A stretch of DNA of 64,000 bases from Lachnospiraceae bacterium A4 (GTDB taxonomy: Bacteria; Bacillota; Clostridia; Lachnospirales; Lachnospiraceae), in NCBI GenBank assembly GCA_000403215.2, contig KE159538.1, positions 69,973 to 133,972 on the forward strand, written 5' to 3'. Within the stretch, counting starts at the first letter, position 1. Each line of letters opens with the position of its first letter. This document shows, in pieces, positions 34,706 to 44,238 of this stretch. Made by a program: the position numbers and the translations under genes. The notes under the pieces are model-generated. The model saw only the letters and a list, made by a program, of their open reading frames with translations. It did no database searches and was not told where the DNA came from.

Positions 34706-36031
34706 TTACAAAAGTATTGCGTCCAGCAAATCCTGCCCGCTTGATTTTACAATATCTATCCGCACTTGTAAAGCCTTTTCGAGTTCTGCGAGCGTCATAT
34801 CATCCAAAAATACCGGCTCACCGCTCTTTAAAACATTCTGCGGCAGCAGCAGCTTCTCCCCCAGTCTCTGACCCATGAGCTGTGCTGACAAATCCTGCCC
34901 TGTCAACAGCCCGGAGACCGTTATCATCTCCCCGAAAAAGTCGTTTCGTATCGCATATACATGCACTGTTATCTGCGGAAACAGCGCTGTAACCTGTTCG
35001 GCCATCTCTTTTATAAACCGGCAGGCAAGTTTTCCTGTCGCAATCGACAGCTCTCTTGGCGGTATGATCACACCTTCTGTATGTCCGAATGCGTCAAGCG
35101 CCTCCTGAAACTCATTCATCAAAAGGCGCAGCATACCGACTCCGTTTTCCAGTTGCAGATAACCGTCGTAGCGCTCCTCCTCCGGCAGTTTTTCGCCCGC
35201 AAGGATATACCACTCATCGCTTGCATGAATAAAATGCAAGCCGTATTCAGAAAACACCCTGTCCTGCCATTTGTGTACTGTAGAAAGCACCTGCTTTGCG
35301 TCCTCCTTCGTAAAAGGCTCTAGTGGAAACAATCCCTCACGGTATTTGGACAATCCCACCGGAACGACAGATACACTCTCCAGATTGGGCAGATAGTGCG
35401 AGAGGTCCTCAATGCTGCGCTCAAGCTCTGCCCCGTCATTGACGCCCTTGCACAGCACAATCTGCCCATTCATGACAATCCCCGCTGCCGCGAGCCGCCA
35501 TGCCTTTTCCAGCGCCTGCCCTGCAAAGCGGTTGTTGAGCATCTTGCACCGAAGTTCAGGATTGGTTGTCTGAAAGGACACATTGATCGGCGAGAGGTGA
35601 TATCTGATAATGCGGTCCACATCGTCGTCTGACATATTTGTCAGTGTCACATAATTTCCTTGTAAAAACGAGAGTCTGGAGTCATCATCTTTGAAGTACA
35701 GGGTGTCCCGCATTCCCTTTGGCATCTGGTCTATAAAACAGAAAATGCATTTATTATGGCAGGAACGGTACTCGTCCATCAGCCCATTTTCAAAAGTAAT
35801 TCCTAAATCCTCATCGTATTCCTTATCAATCTCAAGAAGCCATTCCTCCCCTGACGGCTTGCGGATCAGCACTTCAATATATTCATCCTGCGTCAGATAC
35901 TGATAATCAAAAATATCTTCTATTTTAGTTCCATTAATTTCCATGAGCGTGTCGCCCGCCTCAATCTCAAGCTCCTCGGCAATACTGCCCGCGGTTACGC
36001 GCGCTACGGTGTGCAAATGCTGTTTGTTCAT
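34706..36031 (-). CDS. DUF512 protein (PDZ + radical-SAM-like)
   Basis: 441 aa. The N-terminal PDZ-like domain (VTAGSIAEELEIEAGDTLMEI) is followed by a radical-SAM-like Cys cluster CHNKCIFCF near residue 93, LSPINVSFQTTNPELR, and the C-terminal DUF512 domain. Found upstream of der throughout Clostridia, as here (51-bp gap), but its substrate is unknown. ATG 36031 precedes KQHLHTVARV. Confidence 0.88.
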   Translation of the reverse strand: MNKQHLHTVARVTAGSIAEELEIEAGDTLMEINGTKIEDIFDYQYLTQDEYIEVLIRKPSGEEWLLEIDKEYDEDLGITFENGLMDEYRSCHNKCIFCFIDQMPKGMRDTLYFKDDDSRLSFLQGNYVTLTNMSDDDVDRIIRYHLSPINVSFQTTNPELRCKMLNNRFAGQALEKAWRLAAAGIVMNGQIVLCKGVNDGAELERSIEDLSHYLPNLESVSVVPVGLSKYREGLFPLEPFTKEDAKQVLSTVHKWQDRVFSEYGLHFIHASDEWYILAGEKLPEEERYDGYLQLENGVGMLRLLMNEFQEALDAFGHTEGVIIPPRELSIATGKLACRFIKEMAEQVTALFPQITVHVYAIRNDFFGEMITVSGLLTGQDLSAQLMGQRLGEKLLLPQNVLKSGEPVFLDDMTLAELEKALQVRIDIVKSSGQDLLDAILL

Positions 36032-36074
36032 ATTCTTATTCCTTATTTAATCTCTGTTATTTTATAATTTTCTG

Positions 36075-36151
36075 CTTTCTTATTTCTAACTTTCCTTATT
36101 TCTAACTTTCCTTATTTCTAACTTTCTTATTTCTAACTTTCTTATTTCTAC
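36075..36151. repeat. Tandem repeat of TTATTTCTAACTTTC units
   Basis: Five copies of a 14-16-bp unit (CTTTC-CTTATTTCTAA) with small length differences, in the leaderless space between the divergent DUF512 and prs genes. Probably a slippage-prone low-complexity array. Confidence 0.8.
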
Positions 36152-36236
36152 TCTTTAAAAACTTTTTTACTTTCATATCTTTTAAACTTATTTACGATCA
36201 CATGACTGCCCTTTTAATAATAATACTAGAAATTCC

Positions 36237-36265
36237 TTGACGTGTCACTACCTGAATGATATAAA
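36237..36265 (+). promoter_or_regulatory. prs promoter
   Basis: TTGACG, 17-bp spacer, TATAAA; about 65 nt leader to ATG 36338. Confidence 0.7.
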
Positions 36266-36337
36266 ATATAATAGACAATTTACGCTGGCAGCATTCATGG
36301 ATAAATTGTAACCCCATCGAGAAAGGAATGGAACATC

Positions 36338-37528
36338 ATGTCATATTTGAAGCAGCTAAAAAATGCCATGCCCGTAGCGCCGCTAAAGTTAATGGTCTTA
36401 AACGGTGCTGCTGAGCTTGGAAATCAAGTAAATAACTATCTGGTCAACTTTCGCAGCAAAGTGAATAATGTTTATATTAATGACCCTGCATTTCAAGGCT
36501 ACTCAGAGAAAAACTATCTGTTTCAATTCAGCACACCCCGCTTTTACAGCGGTGAGGGAAAAGCTGTACTAGATGAAACCGTGCGCGGAAAGGACGTGTT
36601 CATTCTTGTGGATGTGTGCAACCACAGCCTGACATACACCATGAATGGTTATACCAACCACATGTCTCCCGATGACCACTACCAAGATTTAAAGCGTGTC
36701 ATCGCTGCGACAAACGGAAAGGCACACCGCATCAACGTCATCATGCCCTTTTTGTATGAGGGCAGGCAGCACAGGAGAACAGGCAGGGAATCCCTTGACT
36801 GCGCCTATGCATTCAAAGAGCTCACCAAAATGGGTGTGAGCAATTTTATCACCTTTGACGCCCACGACCCTAGAATCCAGAATGCCTCTCCGCTGAGCGG
36901 TTTTGACAATTTTACGGCACATTATCAATTTTTAAGGGCACTTTTGCACTCAGAAAAAGATTTGAAACTGGACAAAGATCATATCATTGTCATCTCACCC
37001 GATGAAGGTGCACTAGACAGGGCAATCTACTTCTCGACAGTGATTGGCGCTGACACTGGTATGTTCTACAAAAGACGTGACTACTCTACCATCGTAAACG
37101 GCAAGAATCCAATCGTTGCCCACGAATTTCTGGGCAATGATATCGAAGGCAAGGATATTATTATCATTGACGATATGATTTCCTCCGGTGAGAGTATGCT
37201 TGACACGGCGAGACAGTTAAAATCCATGAATGCGAAACATGTGTTTATCTGCACAACGTTTGGTCTTTTCACAAACGGCTTTGCCGCCTTTGACAAGGCA
37301 TTTGCGGAAGGCGTGTTTGACAAGGTTATCACGACCAATCTCTGCTATCGTCCGCCTGAATTGCTGACAAAGCCTTATTATCTTGAAGCGGATATGAGCA
37401 AATTCCTTGCCTCTATCATTGATTTCCTAAATCATGACCTGTCGATCGAGCCTGTGTCTACGCCGACAGAAAAAATCCGCCATATTATAAAGCTCTATCA
37501 AAATGGCGGGGAAATTTTTAAAATATAA
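36338..37528 (+). CDS. prs: Ribose-phosphate pyrophosphokinase, long form
   Basis: 396 aa, longer than the usual 315. Makes PRPP from ribose-5-phosphate and ATP. Seen: EGRQHRRTGRESLDCAYAF, VISPDEGALDRAIYFS and the PRPP-binding loop IIIIDDMISSGESMLDTA. N-terminal residues 1-60 extend beyond classical Prs, as in the long Clostridia group, so kinetics and regulation may differ; a PRPP-synthase-like paralog role is possible. ATG 36338 follows GAAAGGAATGGAACATC. Single gene with a terminator. PRPP feeds the trp operon reactions, though it is not adjacent. Confidence 0.9.
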   Translation: MSYLKQLKNAMPVAPLKLMVLNGAAELGNQVNNYLVNFRSKVNNVYINDPAFQGYSEKNYLFQFSTPRFYSGEGKAVLDETVRGKDVFILVDVCNHSLTYTMNGYTNHMSPDDHYQDLKRVIAATNGKAHRINVIMPFLYEGRQHRRTGRESLDCAYAFKELTKMGVSNFITFDAHDPRIQNASPLSGFDNFTAHYQFLRALLHSEKDLKLDKDHIIVISPDEGALDRAIYFSTVIGADTGMFYKRRDYSTIVNGKNPIVAHEFLGNDIEGKDIIIIDDMISSGESMLDTARQLKSMNAKHVFICTTFGLFTNGFAAFDKAFAEGVFDKVITTNLCYRPPELLTKPYYLEADMSKFLASIIDFLNHDLSIEPVSTPTEKIRHIIKLYQNGGEIFKI

Positions 37529-37532
37529 AAAA

Positions 37533-37567
37533 TCACAGGGCTGTCCGAGAAAGACAACCCTGTTTTA
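37533..37567 (+). terminator. prs terminator
   Basis: ACAGGG(C)TGTC - CGAGAAA - GACAACCCTGT followed by TTTTATT. Confidence 0.85.
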
Positions 37568-37594
37568 TTGCGCTCCGCTTTATTTTTTATCGTA

Positions 37595-38815
37595 TTACAG
37601 ACATATTTTTTGGAAGCTCTTTTTTCCTTTTTTCAGTATAAATTCCTCCGCAAAAGCCTCTTTTGTGTAGACTGCCTTTGCGTCTGCCACCTTATCTCCG
37701 TTTACAGAGACGCCGCCCTGCTCGACTGCGCGCCTTGCCTCCGACTTCGACGCAGTCATTCCTGACGCCACAAGCAGTGTCAGAATGTCTATTGTTCCAT
37801 CTGTAAACTGCTCGTCGGAAAGCACGGTCTTTGGCATGTTCTCAGAGTTTGCACCGCCCGCAAACAATGCCGCAGCCGCCTCTTTTGCCTTCTGCGCCTC
37901 CTCTGTGCCATGCACAAGCTGTGTCAGCTCATATGCCAGAATTTCTTTAGCCTTATTCAGCTCGCTGCCCTCCCAGCGCTCCATTGCTTCGATTTCCTCC
38001 AATGGAAGGAAGGTGAGCATTTTCAGGCACTTGATCACATCTGTATCCGACACATTTCTCCAGTACTGGAAAAACTCGTAGGGTGAGGTTTTCTCTGCAT
38101 CGAGCCACACAGCGCCGGACTCTGTCTTGCCCATCTTCTTTCCCTCTGAGTTGAGCAGCAGATTGATTGTCATCGCATGTGCATCTTTGCCGAGCTTACG
38201 CCGGATTAGCTCTGTGCCGCCTAGCATATTACTCCACTGGTCATCGCCGCCAAACTGCATATTACAGCCGTATTTCTGAAACAGCGTGTAGAAGTCAAAG
38301 CTCTGCATAATCATGTAATTGAACTCCAAGAAGGTCAATCCCTTCTCCATGCGCTGCTTGTAGCACTCTGCTGCCAGCATACGGTTCACTGAGAAGTGCG
38401 GTCCAATCTCGCGCAGCACCTCCATGTAGTTGAGGTCTAGCAGCCAGTCCGCGTTGTTGACCATCATCGCCTTGCCCTCGCCAAATTCGATGAATTTACT
38501 CATCTGCTTCTGAAAGCAGTCTACATTGTGCTGGATTATCTCTGTTGTCATCATCTTGCGCATGTCGGTCTTGCCCGAAGGGTCGCCAATCATCGCTGTT
38601 CCGCCGCCAATGAGGGCGATGGGTCTGTTCCCTGCCATCTGGAGGCGCTTCATCAGGCAGAGCGCCATAAAGTGCCCTACATGAAGGCTGTCTGCTGTCG
38701 GGTCAAAGCCGATGTAAAATACAGCCTTGCCGCCGTTAATCATTTCCCTGATTTCATTTTCATTTGTCACCTGTGCAATCAAGCCTCTTGCCACTAATTC
38801 CTCATACAGTTTCAT
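37595..38815 (-). CDS. tyrS: Tyrosyl-tRNA synthetase
   Basis: 406 aa. Class I synthetase. HIGH motif variant [16 protein letters not shown] variant KMGKTES; Tyr-binding [25 protein letters not shown]-terminal S4 RNA-binding domain ([22 protein letters not shown]). Start ATG 38815 ([11 protein letters not shown]) follows GGAGAGAAAGAAC; a longer frame to 38866 covers only leader sequence. Controlled by the T-box leader at 38885..39212. Confidence 0.96.
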   Translation of the reverse strand: MKLYEELVARGLIAQVTNENEIREMINGGKAVFYIGFDPTADSLHVGHFMALCLMKRLQMAGNRPIALIGGGTAMIGDPSGKTDMRKMMTTEIIQHNVDCFQKQMSKFIEFGEGKAMMVNNADWLLDLNYMEVLREIGPHFSVNRMLAAECYKQRMEKGLTFLEFNYMIMQSFDFYTLFQKYGCNMQFGGDDQWSNMLGGTELIRRKLGKDAHAMTINLLLNSEGKKMGKTESGAVWLDAEKTSPYEFFQYWRNVSDTDVIKCLKMLTFLPLEEIEAMERWEGSELNKAKEILAYELTQLVHGTEEAQKAKEAAAALFAGGANSENMPKTVLSDEQFTDGTIDILTLLVASGMTASKSEARRAVEQGGVSVNGDKVADAKAVYTKEAFAEEFILKKGKKSFQKICL

Positions 38816-38884
38816 GTTCTTTCTCTCCTTTTCCTGCGACACAGGAGGCAGCTTTTTGAACATCAAAAAACCTCCTCCCCTGAA

Positions 38885-39212
38885 TATGATAAACTCAAAG
38901 GACGAGGTACGTATCTATACCACGTGTTACCACCTTTTTTCACACAGGACTCACATCCTGTGCCTCAGCAAGTACGGGAAAACAGCTTGAAACTCTATTT
39001 TCCGATACTCTTCCCGATATAACGTTCGGGGACTCCGTCACAGTCTACTATCGCGCAGCCTTGTATTTTGCAGTCCTAGACTTCCATTGCGCAGATTTCA
39101 ATGTGCAGCTCCAAGATGTATTCACTCCCATGTTCCCTTGCGCCTCTCATCAGCCGGCGGCTTTCTGTAAGTTTCCATGAAAGCTACTTATTCTTTTCAC
39201 AGCCTTTTCGAT
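38885..39212 (-). promoter_or_regulatory. T-box leader of tyrS
   Basis: T-box core AAGGTGGTAACACGTGG (38922..38937) followed by a GGTA..TACC terminator arm. A likely Tyr specifier UAC in GAAUACAUC lies at about 39118..39120. Uncharged tRNA-Tyr should favour readthrough. About 330 nt, typical T-box length. Confidence 0.88.
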
Positions 39213-39219
39213 ATTCATG

Positions 39220-39248
39220 ATTATAACTGCTGGAATACTGTTTGTCAA
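39220..39248 (-). promoter_or_regulatory. tyrS promoter
   Basis: TTGACA, 17-bp spacer, TATAAT: consensus. Confidence 0.88.
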
Positions 39249-39277
39249 TAAACTTTATCCTATTTTTGATCCTATTT

Positions 39278-40390
39278 TTAATGCGATTCTATTCCAACCC
39301 ATTCCACCTCTTCCATCTGGTCTATGGCACGGGCGTCGATTCCAAGTGCGCTGCATCGTTCCTCGATGGCTGTGTCTATGGCCTCCTGTGTAACCCACTC
39401 AATACCCATCTCATCATGGCATCTGTTGAGATATGTCTCGCAAACGCTGATTTGATCGTCTGTACATTCACTCAGATCATACATATAAAGATTCTTCTCC
39501 CCGATAATATAGACCATCACAGAAAATATGATCTCTTCATTGCCGGCAAAGACCTCATTGAAAATTGTCTCATTGCTGACAGAACTTGCCCACCAGCCAG
39601 TCAAAATCTCTGCGTTGTAAATATCTGTAAGCTTTCCGCTGCCGAGAAGCGCCATGATGCCTGTATAGTGAGCTCCTGCCCCGGACGAGCCGTCAGACGA
39701 AAACAGTCCGTTTTTGCACGCCTTTGTGCCGCTCCGTGCCCAGCACTCATACGAATCTGTCAAATATAACTGTCCCTGATCTTCTGTAATCACATAGACT
39801 GCATAACTGTCATCATCTGGCGCATAAATCCCAAGTCCTGAAAATTTCACCAGCAGATTTTTCTTGCTGCTGTCTGGACTATCCAGATACACATACTGCG
39901 CGTAGTCATACGAAGTCTTTTGCGAATGTTCCGGGTTCAAATACCGCATATTTACATAGTCTCCCAGCGTTGTAAACGTATAGGACTTGCCCGGTTCTAA
40001 ATTATAAACAAAACAGTCGTTCTGCGGATAGTCCGACGCGACATTCACTGGGACTTCGTTCTTTAGAAAGCCTGCATATAAATCCATCACTGTCCCGTTT
40101 TTTTGTGGATTGTCCTCGGGCGCTTTTGATGAAATTTCCAAAGATTCGGTGGCAATCGCATTTTGCATATTGTCATCATTTTCAGATGTGCTGCTGTTTG
40201 CGTCGTTCTCCTGCTGCTGGTCTGTATCGGAGAATCCGCCTTCTTGATTTTGTATTTCTTGATTTTGTATTTCTTGAAAGTCTATTGTGGCAATTTCCTG
40301 TCCGTCTTGATGCTTTTGATTTTCATTGCCTGCACACCCAGCCAGTATGGTTATTGTGCACAACAGTAGAATAATGCGCCCCTTTTTCAT
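39278..40390 (-). CDS. Putative lipoprotein, 370 aa
   Basis: Signal peptide MKKGRIILLLCTITILAGC with lipobox LAGC, so it is anchored on the outer face of the membrane. A Gln/Glu/Asp/Asn-rich linker (about residues 20-100, with a small repeat QEIQNQEIQNQE encoded by a duplicated 15-bp unit near 40245) separates the anchor from a globular domain with no recognised fold. Start ATG 40390 has GGAGAAGATT upstream; an ATG four codons earlier is part of that stretch. It follows trpA on the same strand after 156 bp of its own leader space; a link to Trp is not evident. Confidence 0.75.
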   Translation of the reverse strand: MKKGRIILLLCTITILAGCAGNENQKHQDGQEIATIDFQEIQNQEIQNQEGGFSDTDQQQENDANSSTSENDDNMQNAIATESLEISSKAPEDNPQKNGTVMDLYAGFLKNEVPVNVASDYPQNDCFVYNLEPGKSYTFTTLGDYVNMRYLNPEHSQKTSYDYAQYVYLDSPDSSKKNLLVKFSGLGIYAPDDDSYAVYVITEDQGQLYLTDSYECWARSGTKACKNGLFSSDGSSGAGAHYTGIMALLGSGKLTDIYNAEILTGWWASSVSNETIFNEVFAGNEEIIFSVMVYIIGEKNLYMYDLSECTDDQISVCETYLNRCHDEMGIEWVTQEAIDTAIEERCSALGIDARAIDQMEEVEWVGIESH

Positions 40391-40546
40391 AATCTTCTCC
40401 ATTCCATCTGCAATTTATAGATTTTACTGTCTGCCTGTATCCCCGCCAATATAAACAAATTGTGCATTTAACGCCGTACAGGATTCAAACATCAAATACA
40501 CTCGCAAAGTGTCCATAAGTTATATCGGCGCGCACAGACAAAAGTT

Positions 40547-41332
40547 TTATACGCACGATGCCGAAACCACTGCTGCTTTCATCTCACGCACATACTGGCA
40601 GACCGGTTCAATGCAGTTTCTTCCATTCTGTGCAATAAGTTTGACGATGGCGCTGCCCACAATCGCGCCGTCCGATACAGCAGCCATTTCCTGTGCCTGC
40701 TGCGGTGTGGCAATGCCAAATCCAACGGCACATGGAATATCAGAAACCTTTTTCACATGGTCGATCATCTCTTTGATATTGGTTGTGATGCTGCTTCGAA
40801 TTCCAGTGACGCCGAGGGACGACACACAATATAGAAATCCCTTTGCCTGACCCGCTATCATTTCAATGCGCTCATTTGACGTGGGGGCAATCATGGAAAT
40901 CAGTTCGATTCCAGACGCCACGCATGCACCACTAATCTCCTCCTTTTCCTCAAACGGAACATCAGGAACAATAATTCCATCAATACCACACTCGGCGCAC
41001 CTTTTTACAAACCGGTCTGTGCCGTATGTATAAACGGGGTTCATATAAGTCATAAAAACGAGCGGAACATCCACCGTTCCCCGAACCCGCTTCACCATGT
41101 CAAACAGTTTGTCAGTCGTTACTCCCGCTTTCAGTGCACGTTCGTCTGCTGCCTGTATGACAACGCCCTCCGCAATCGGATCTGAAAAAGGAATCCCAAT
41201 CTCAATTAAATCGGCGCCTGCCGCCGCCATCTGCGGAATCAACGCCTCTGTCGTCTCTATATCAGGATCTCCACCTGTCACAAATGCAATAAATGCTTTC
41301 TTATTTTGAAATGCTTTGCTGATTCTGGTCAT
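40547..41332 (-). CDS. trpA: Tryptophan synthase alpha chain
   Basis: 261 aa. Cleaves indole-3-glycerol phosphate to indole. LIEIGIPFSDPIAEGVVIQ has the catalytic Glu, with IIVPDVPFEE and VGFGIATPQQAQEMA further on. Last gene of the trp operon. The trpB-trpA gap is 133 bp and holds a stable hairpin (41369..41397), unusual since these two genes usually overlap or abut. Confidence 0.96.
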   Translation of the reverse strand: MTRISKAFQNKKAFIAFVTGGDPDIETTEALIPQMAAAGADLIEIGIPFSDPIAEGVVIQAADERALKAGVTTDKLFDMVKRVRGTVDVPLVFMTYMNPVYTYGTDRFVKRCAECGIDGIIVPDVPFEEKEEISGACVASGIELISMIAPTSNERIEMIAGQAKGFLYCVSSLGVTGIRSSITTNIKEMIDHVKKVSDIPCAVGFGIATPQQAQEMAAVSDGAIVGSAIVKLIAQNGRNCIEPVCQYVREMKAAVVSASCV

Positions 41333-41368
41333 CTTTCCTTCTCCTTATCAAAATTATAGTTATACTGG

Positions 41369-41397
41369 CGGTCAAAAAGACTGACCGCTCAGTATAA
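41369..41397 (-). promoter_or_regulatory. Intra-operon hairpin between trpB and trpA
   Basis: ACTG(A)GCGGTCA - GTCTTTT - TGACCGCCAGT, without a following T-run. It might be an RNA processing or stability element or a weak attenuator. Confidence 0.5.
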
Positions 41398-41465
41398 AGT
41401 TATGCAAACAGCCGCAGTGGATTATCAAAATATCCCTCTGTGATATCAAAAATGACATAACTTCT

Positions 41466-42656
41466 TTAATCAAAAATCTCCACGCCCCTGTATCTTGCAA
41501 TTGCCGCCACATCCTTATCTCCTCGCCCTGAAATGGTTACAACAAGTATCTGGTTTTTGTCAAACTCCGGCGCTGCCTTTTTGGCATAGGCAACTGCGTG
41601 GGCACTCTCAATCGCCGGGATAATGCCCTCTGTCCTTGATAAATATTCAAAGGCTTCCACTGCCTCCGCGTCCGTAACTGGCACATACTGTGCACGGCCA
41701 AGCTCGTTCAGCCGCGCATGCTCTGGCCCGATACCGGGGTAATCCAATCCCGCAGATATGGAGTAGACAGGCGCGATCTGCCCGTATTCATCTTGACAAA
41801 ACAATGATTTCATACCGTGAAAAATGCCAATGCTTCCGTTTGCAATGGTCGCCGCATTCTTGGGATTATCAACGCCGAGTCCTGCCGCCTCGCATCCGAT
41901 TAATCTGACACTCGTGTCAGGTATAAATTCATAGAAAGATCCCATGGCATTGCTTCCGCCGCCCACGCAGGCAATCACTGCATCGGGAAGCCTTCCTTCC
42001 ATTTGCATTAACTGTTCCTTAATTTCCTGTCCGATAATCTTCTGAAAATCGCGTACAATCATTGGAAATGGGTGCGGTCCCATGACAGAGCCCAGCACAT
42101 ACAATGTATCCTCCATTCGGGACGCCCACTCGCGCATGGTCTCGTTGACGGCATCCTTGAGGGTCATCGTTCCCGAAGTTACAGGATGCACCTTCGCGCC
42201 CAAAAGCTCCATTCGATAGCAGTTAAGCACCTGTCTGTCCGTATCCTCTTTTCCCATAAAAATCTCACATTCCAATCCCATCAGGGCTGCCGCCGTTGCT
42301 GTTGCTACCCCATGCTGGCCGGCTCCTGTCTCCGCAATGACGCGCTTCTTGCCCATCTTCTTTGCCAAAAGCACCTGACCGAGTACATTGTTGATTTTAT
42401 GGGAACCTGTATGATTTAAGTCCTCCCGTTTCAAATAAATTTTCGCCCCGCCCAAATCCTTTGTCATTTTTTCCGCATAATACAAAAGCGAGGGTCTGCC
42501 TGCATAGTTTTCCATTAACTGTCTTAATTCTGATTGAAATGCCGGGTCTTTTTTGTACGCATCATATGCCTGCTCGACTTCCTGCACCGCCGGAACCAGT
42601 GTTTCCGGTATGTATTGTCCTCCATATAATCCATATTTGCCTTTTTTTGCTTCCAT
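41466..42656 (-). CDS. trpB: Tryptophan synthase beta chain
   Basis: 396 aa, TrpB1 class. PLP enzyme condensing indole with serine. PLP Lys in [18 protein letters not shown]; phosphate loop [25 protein letters not shown] 42656 is preceded by GGGGAGGAATGAAG. Subunit of the alpha2beta2 complex with trpA. Confidence 0.97.
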   Translation of the reverse strand: MEAKKGKYGLYGGQYIPETLVPAVQEVEQAYDAYKKDPAFQSELRQLMENYAGRPSLLYYAEKMTKDLGGAKIYLKREDLNHTGSHKINNVLGQVLLAKKMGKKRVIAETGAGQHGVATATAAALMGLECEIFMGKEDTDRQVLNCYRMELLGAKVHPVTSGTMTLKDAVNETMREWASRMEDTLYVLGSVMGPHPFPMIVRDFQKIIGQEIKEQLMQMEGRLPDAVIACVGGGSNAMGSFYEFIPDTSVRLIGCEAAGLGVDNPKNAATIANGSIGIFHGMKSLFCQDEYGQIAPVYSISAGLDYPGIGPEHARLNELGRAQYVPVTDAEAVEAFEYLSRTEGIIPAIESAHAVAYAKKAAPEFDKNQILVVTISGRGDKDVAAIARYRGVEIFD

Positions 42657-42780
42657 TCTTCATTCCTCCCCTAGACGTGTTTGAAAAATCATTCCTGCCG
42701 TTTTAATGGCTGAAAGCATTTTCCCAACACACGCTAATACTTTATTTATATTCCAATTTTCCGTAGCAAAATCTATACAT

Positions 42781-43422
42781 TCATAGTTGTCTGACAATAT
42801 TCAAAAAGTTTTTAATCTTCTCCCCGTTTTTTATACCATCTGTCTCAACGCCGGTGCTGACATCTACGGCATAACAATTTGTCCGGCAAATTACCTGTGC
42901 CACACTGTCACAATCAAGTCCGCCCGCGAGAAAGTATGGTTTTATTATCTGATTTCTTTCACGCAGTTTTGTGAAGCTTTCTTGCAATACTTCCATCGGA
43001 AAACGCTCCCCTGTGCCGCCGGGAATGCCTTTTTTATAGGTGTCAAACAGCATAAAATCAGCATTTTCGGACATATCTTCCACCACCTGATCCGAACACT
43101 GAACACGGACTGCTTTTATGACAGTTATGCCGGTTTTATCTTTTATTTGCCGAATATATGATTCCGGTTCATCACCGTGAAGCTGCACTGCATCTATGGC
43201 ATTCATATCGCATAGCCGAATAACATGTGCTATCGGTTCATTCACAAAAACACCTACAGCCTGAATACGCTGATCCAGCATCTGCCGCATCAAAAGCGCC
43301 TGATCGTCTGCAACAAGCCGTCTGGTTTTTGCAAATACAAACCCCACATAGTCTGGCAGATACTGGTTGACAAGCCTGACATCTGCCAAAGTTCTTAACC
43401 CACATATCTTAACCTTTGTCAT
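42781..43422 (-). CDS. trpF: Phosphoribosylanthranilate isomerase
   Basis: 213 aa (beta/alpha)8 barrel. Catalytic Cys in VKICGLRTLADV and Asp in MLFDTYKKG; FLAGGLDCDSV phosphate site; AVDVSTGVETDG. It is a separate gene here, not fused to trpC. It follows trpC by 9 bp; the gap to trpB is 124 bp. Confidence 0.96.
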   Translation of the reverse strand: MTKVKICGLRTLADVRLVNQYLPDYVGFVFAKTRRLVADDQALLMRQMLDQRIQAVGVFVNEPIAHVIRLCDMNAIDAVQLHGDEPESYIRQIKDKTGITVIKAVRVQCSDQVVEDMSENADFMLFDTYKKGIPGGTGERFPMEVLQESFTKLRERNQIIKPYFLAGGLDCDSVAQVICRTNCYAVDVSTGVETDGIKNGEKIKNFLNIVRQL

Positions 43423-43431
43423 CCCTGCCTC

Positions 43432-44220
43432 CTACTTACCTCTTAATTTTCTAATCATTCCCGCCTTATCACTGCTGCGCATCAGCGTCTCCCCAATCAG
43501 TACGCCGTTCACACCCGCATTCCGCAGCGCTTGTATATCTTCAGGATTACGAATGCCGCTCTCCGCAACAAACAAGATATTTTTAGGTACCAGTTTTCTA
43601 AGCCGTATACTGTTCTGAATATTCACTTCAAATGTTTTTAGGTTCCTGTTGTTCACACCAACCAGCCGCGCCCCCGCATCAAGTGCGCTGTATATCTCTC
43701 GCTCGTCATGCGCCTCCACAAGTGCCGACAGTCCCAATTCGTCACACATTGCCCTATACTCCAGAATGGTATTCGTATCAAGCAGCGCCGCAATCAGCAA
43801 AACACAGGAAGCCCCTAACAGCTTTGCCTCATAAATCAGATATGGGTCAACTGTAAAGTCTTTTCGAAGCGTCGGGACAGAAACAATATCACTGATTTCC
43901 TTTAAATATCTGTCATCCCCCTTGAAATAATCAGGCTCAGTCAACACAGAAATACAATCTGCCCCGGCCATCTCATACTCCTGCGAAATATTCCGATAAG
44001 AAAAGTCATCTGCGATCACGCCTTTTGACGGCGATGCTTTTTTTATCTCGCATATGAAGCTGGGATCTTTTCCAACAACTGCCTTCTCAAAGGGAAATTC
44101 AAATCTCCCCTCGTCCGACGCAAGTTTTTCCGCCTGTTTTCTCACCTCCTCAAACGGTATCATTCTCTTTTTTTGCGCTACCCTTGCCTGAGCTGCGGCT
44201 GCCAAATCGTCAAGTATCAT
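43432..44220 (-). CDS. trpC: Indole-3-glycerol phosphate synthase
   Basis: 262 aa. Seen: FICEIKKASPSKGVI (catalytic Lys), ISVLTEPDYFKG, LRKDFTVDPYLIYEA, GVNNRNLKTFEV and VAESGIRNPEDI. It converts CdRP to indole-3-glycerol phosphate. Positioned between trpD and trpF, 18 bp after trpD. Confidence 0.97.
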   Translation of the reverse strand: MILDDLAAAAQARVAQKKRMIPFEEVRKQAEKLASDEGRFEFPFEKAVVGKDPSFICEIKKASPSKGVIADDFSYRNISQEYEMAGADCISVLTEPDYFKGDDRYLKEISDIVSVPTLRKDFTVDPYLIYEAKLLGASCVLLIAALLDTNTILEYRAMCDELGLSALVEAHDEREIYSALDAGARLVGVNNRNLKTFEVNIQNSIRLRKLVPKNILFVAESGIRNPEDIQALRNAGVNGVLIGETLMRSSDKAGMIRKLRGK

Positions 44221-44238
44221 GATAATTCCTCCTAATTG

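Larger units (their letters stand above)
36032..36337. other. Gene-free stretch between DUF512 and prs
   Basis: Contains five tandem TTATTTCTAACTTTC-like units and the prs promoter (both listed separately). Otherwise AT-rich with no frame or RNA gene that I can see. Confidence 0.7.

Noticed and set aside
33617-34744. 375-codon plus-strand frame
   Set aside because: Antisense to der, with no ribosome site and a Cys/His/Arg-rich composition typical of a shadow of a real gene.
36075-36151. CRISPR array
   Set aside because: Units of 14-16 bp directly adjacent with no spacers; simple tandem repeat. No CRISPR or cas gene elsewhere in the window.
39278-40390. Lipoprotein as eighth gene of the trp operon
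   Set aside because: It follows trpA by 156 bp, has no metabolic link and is not part of trp operons known to me.
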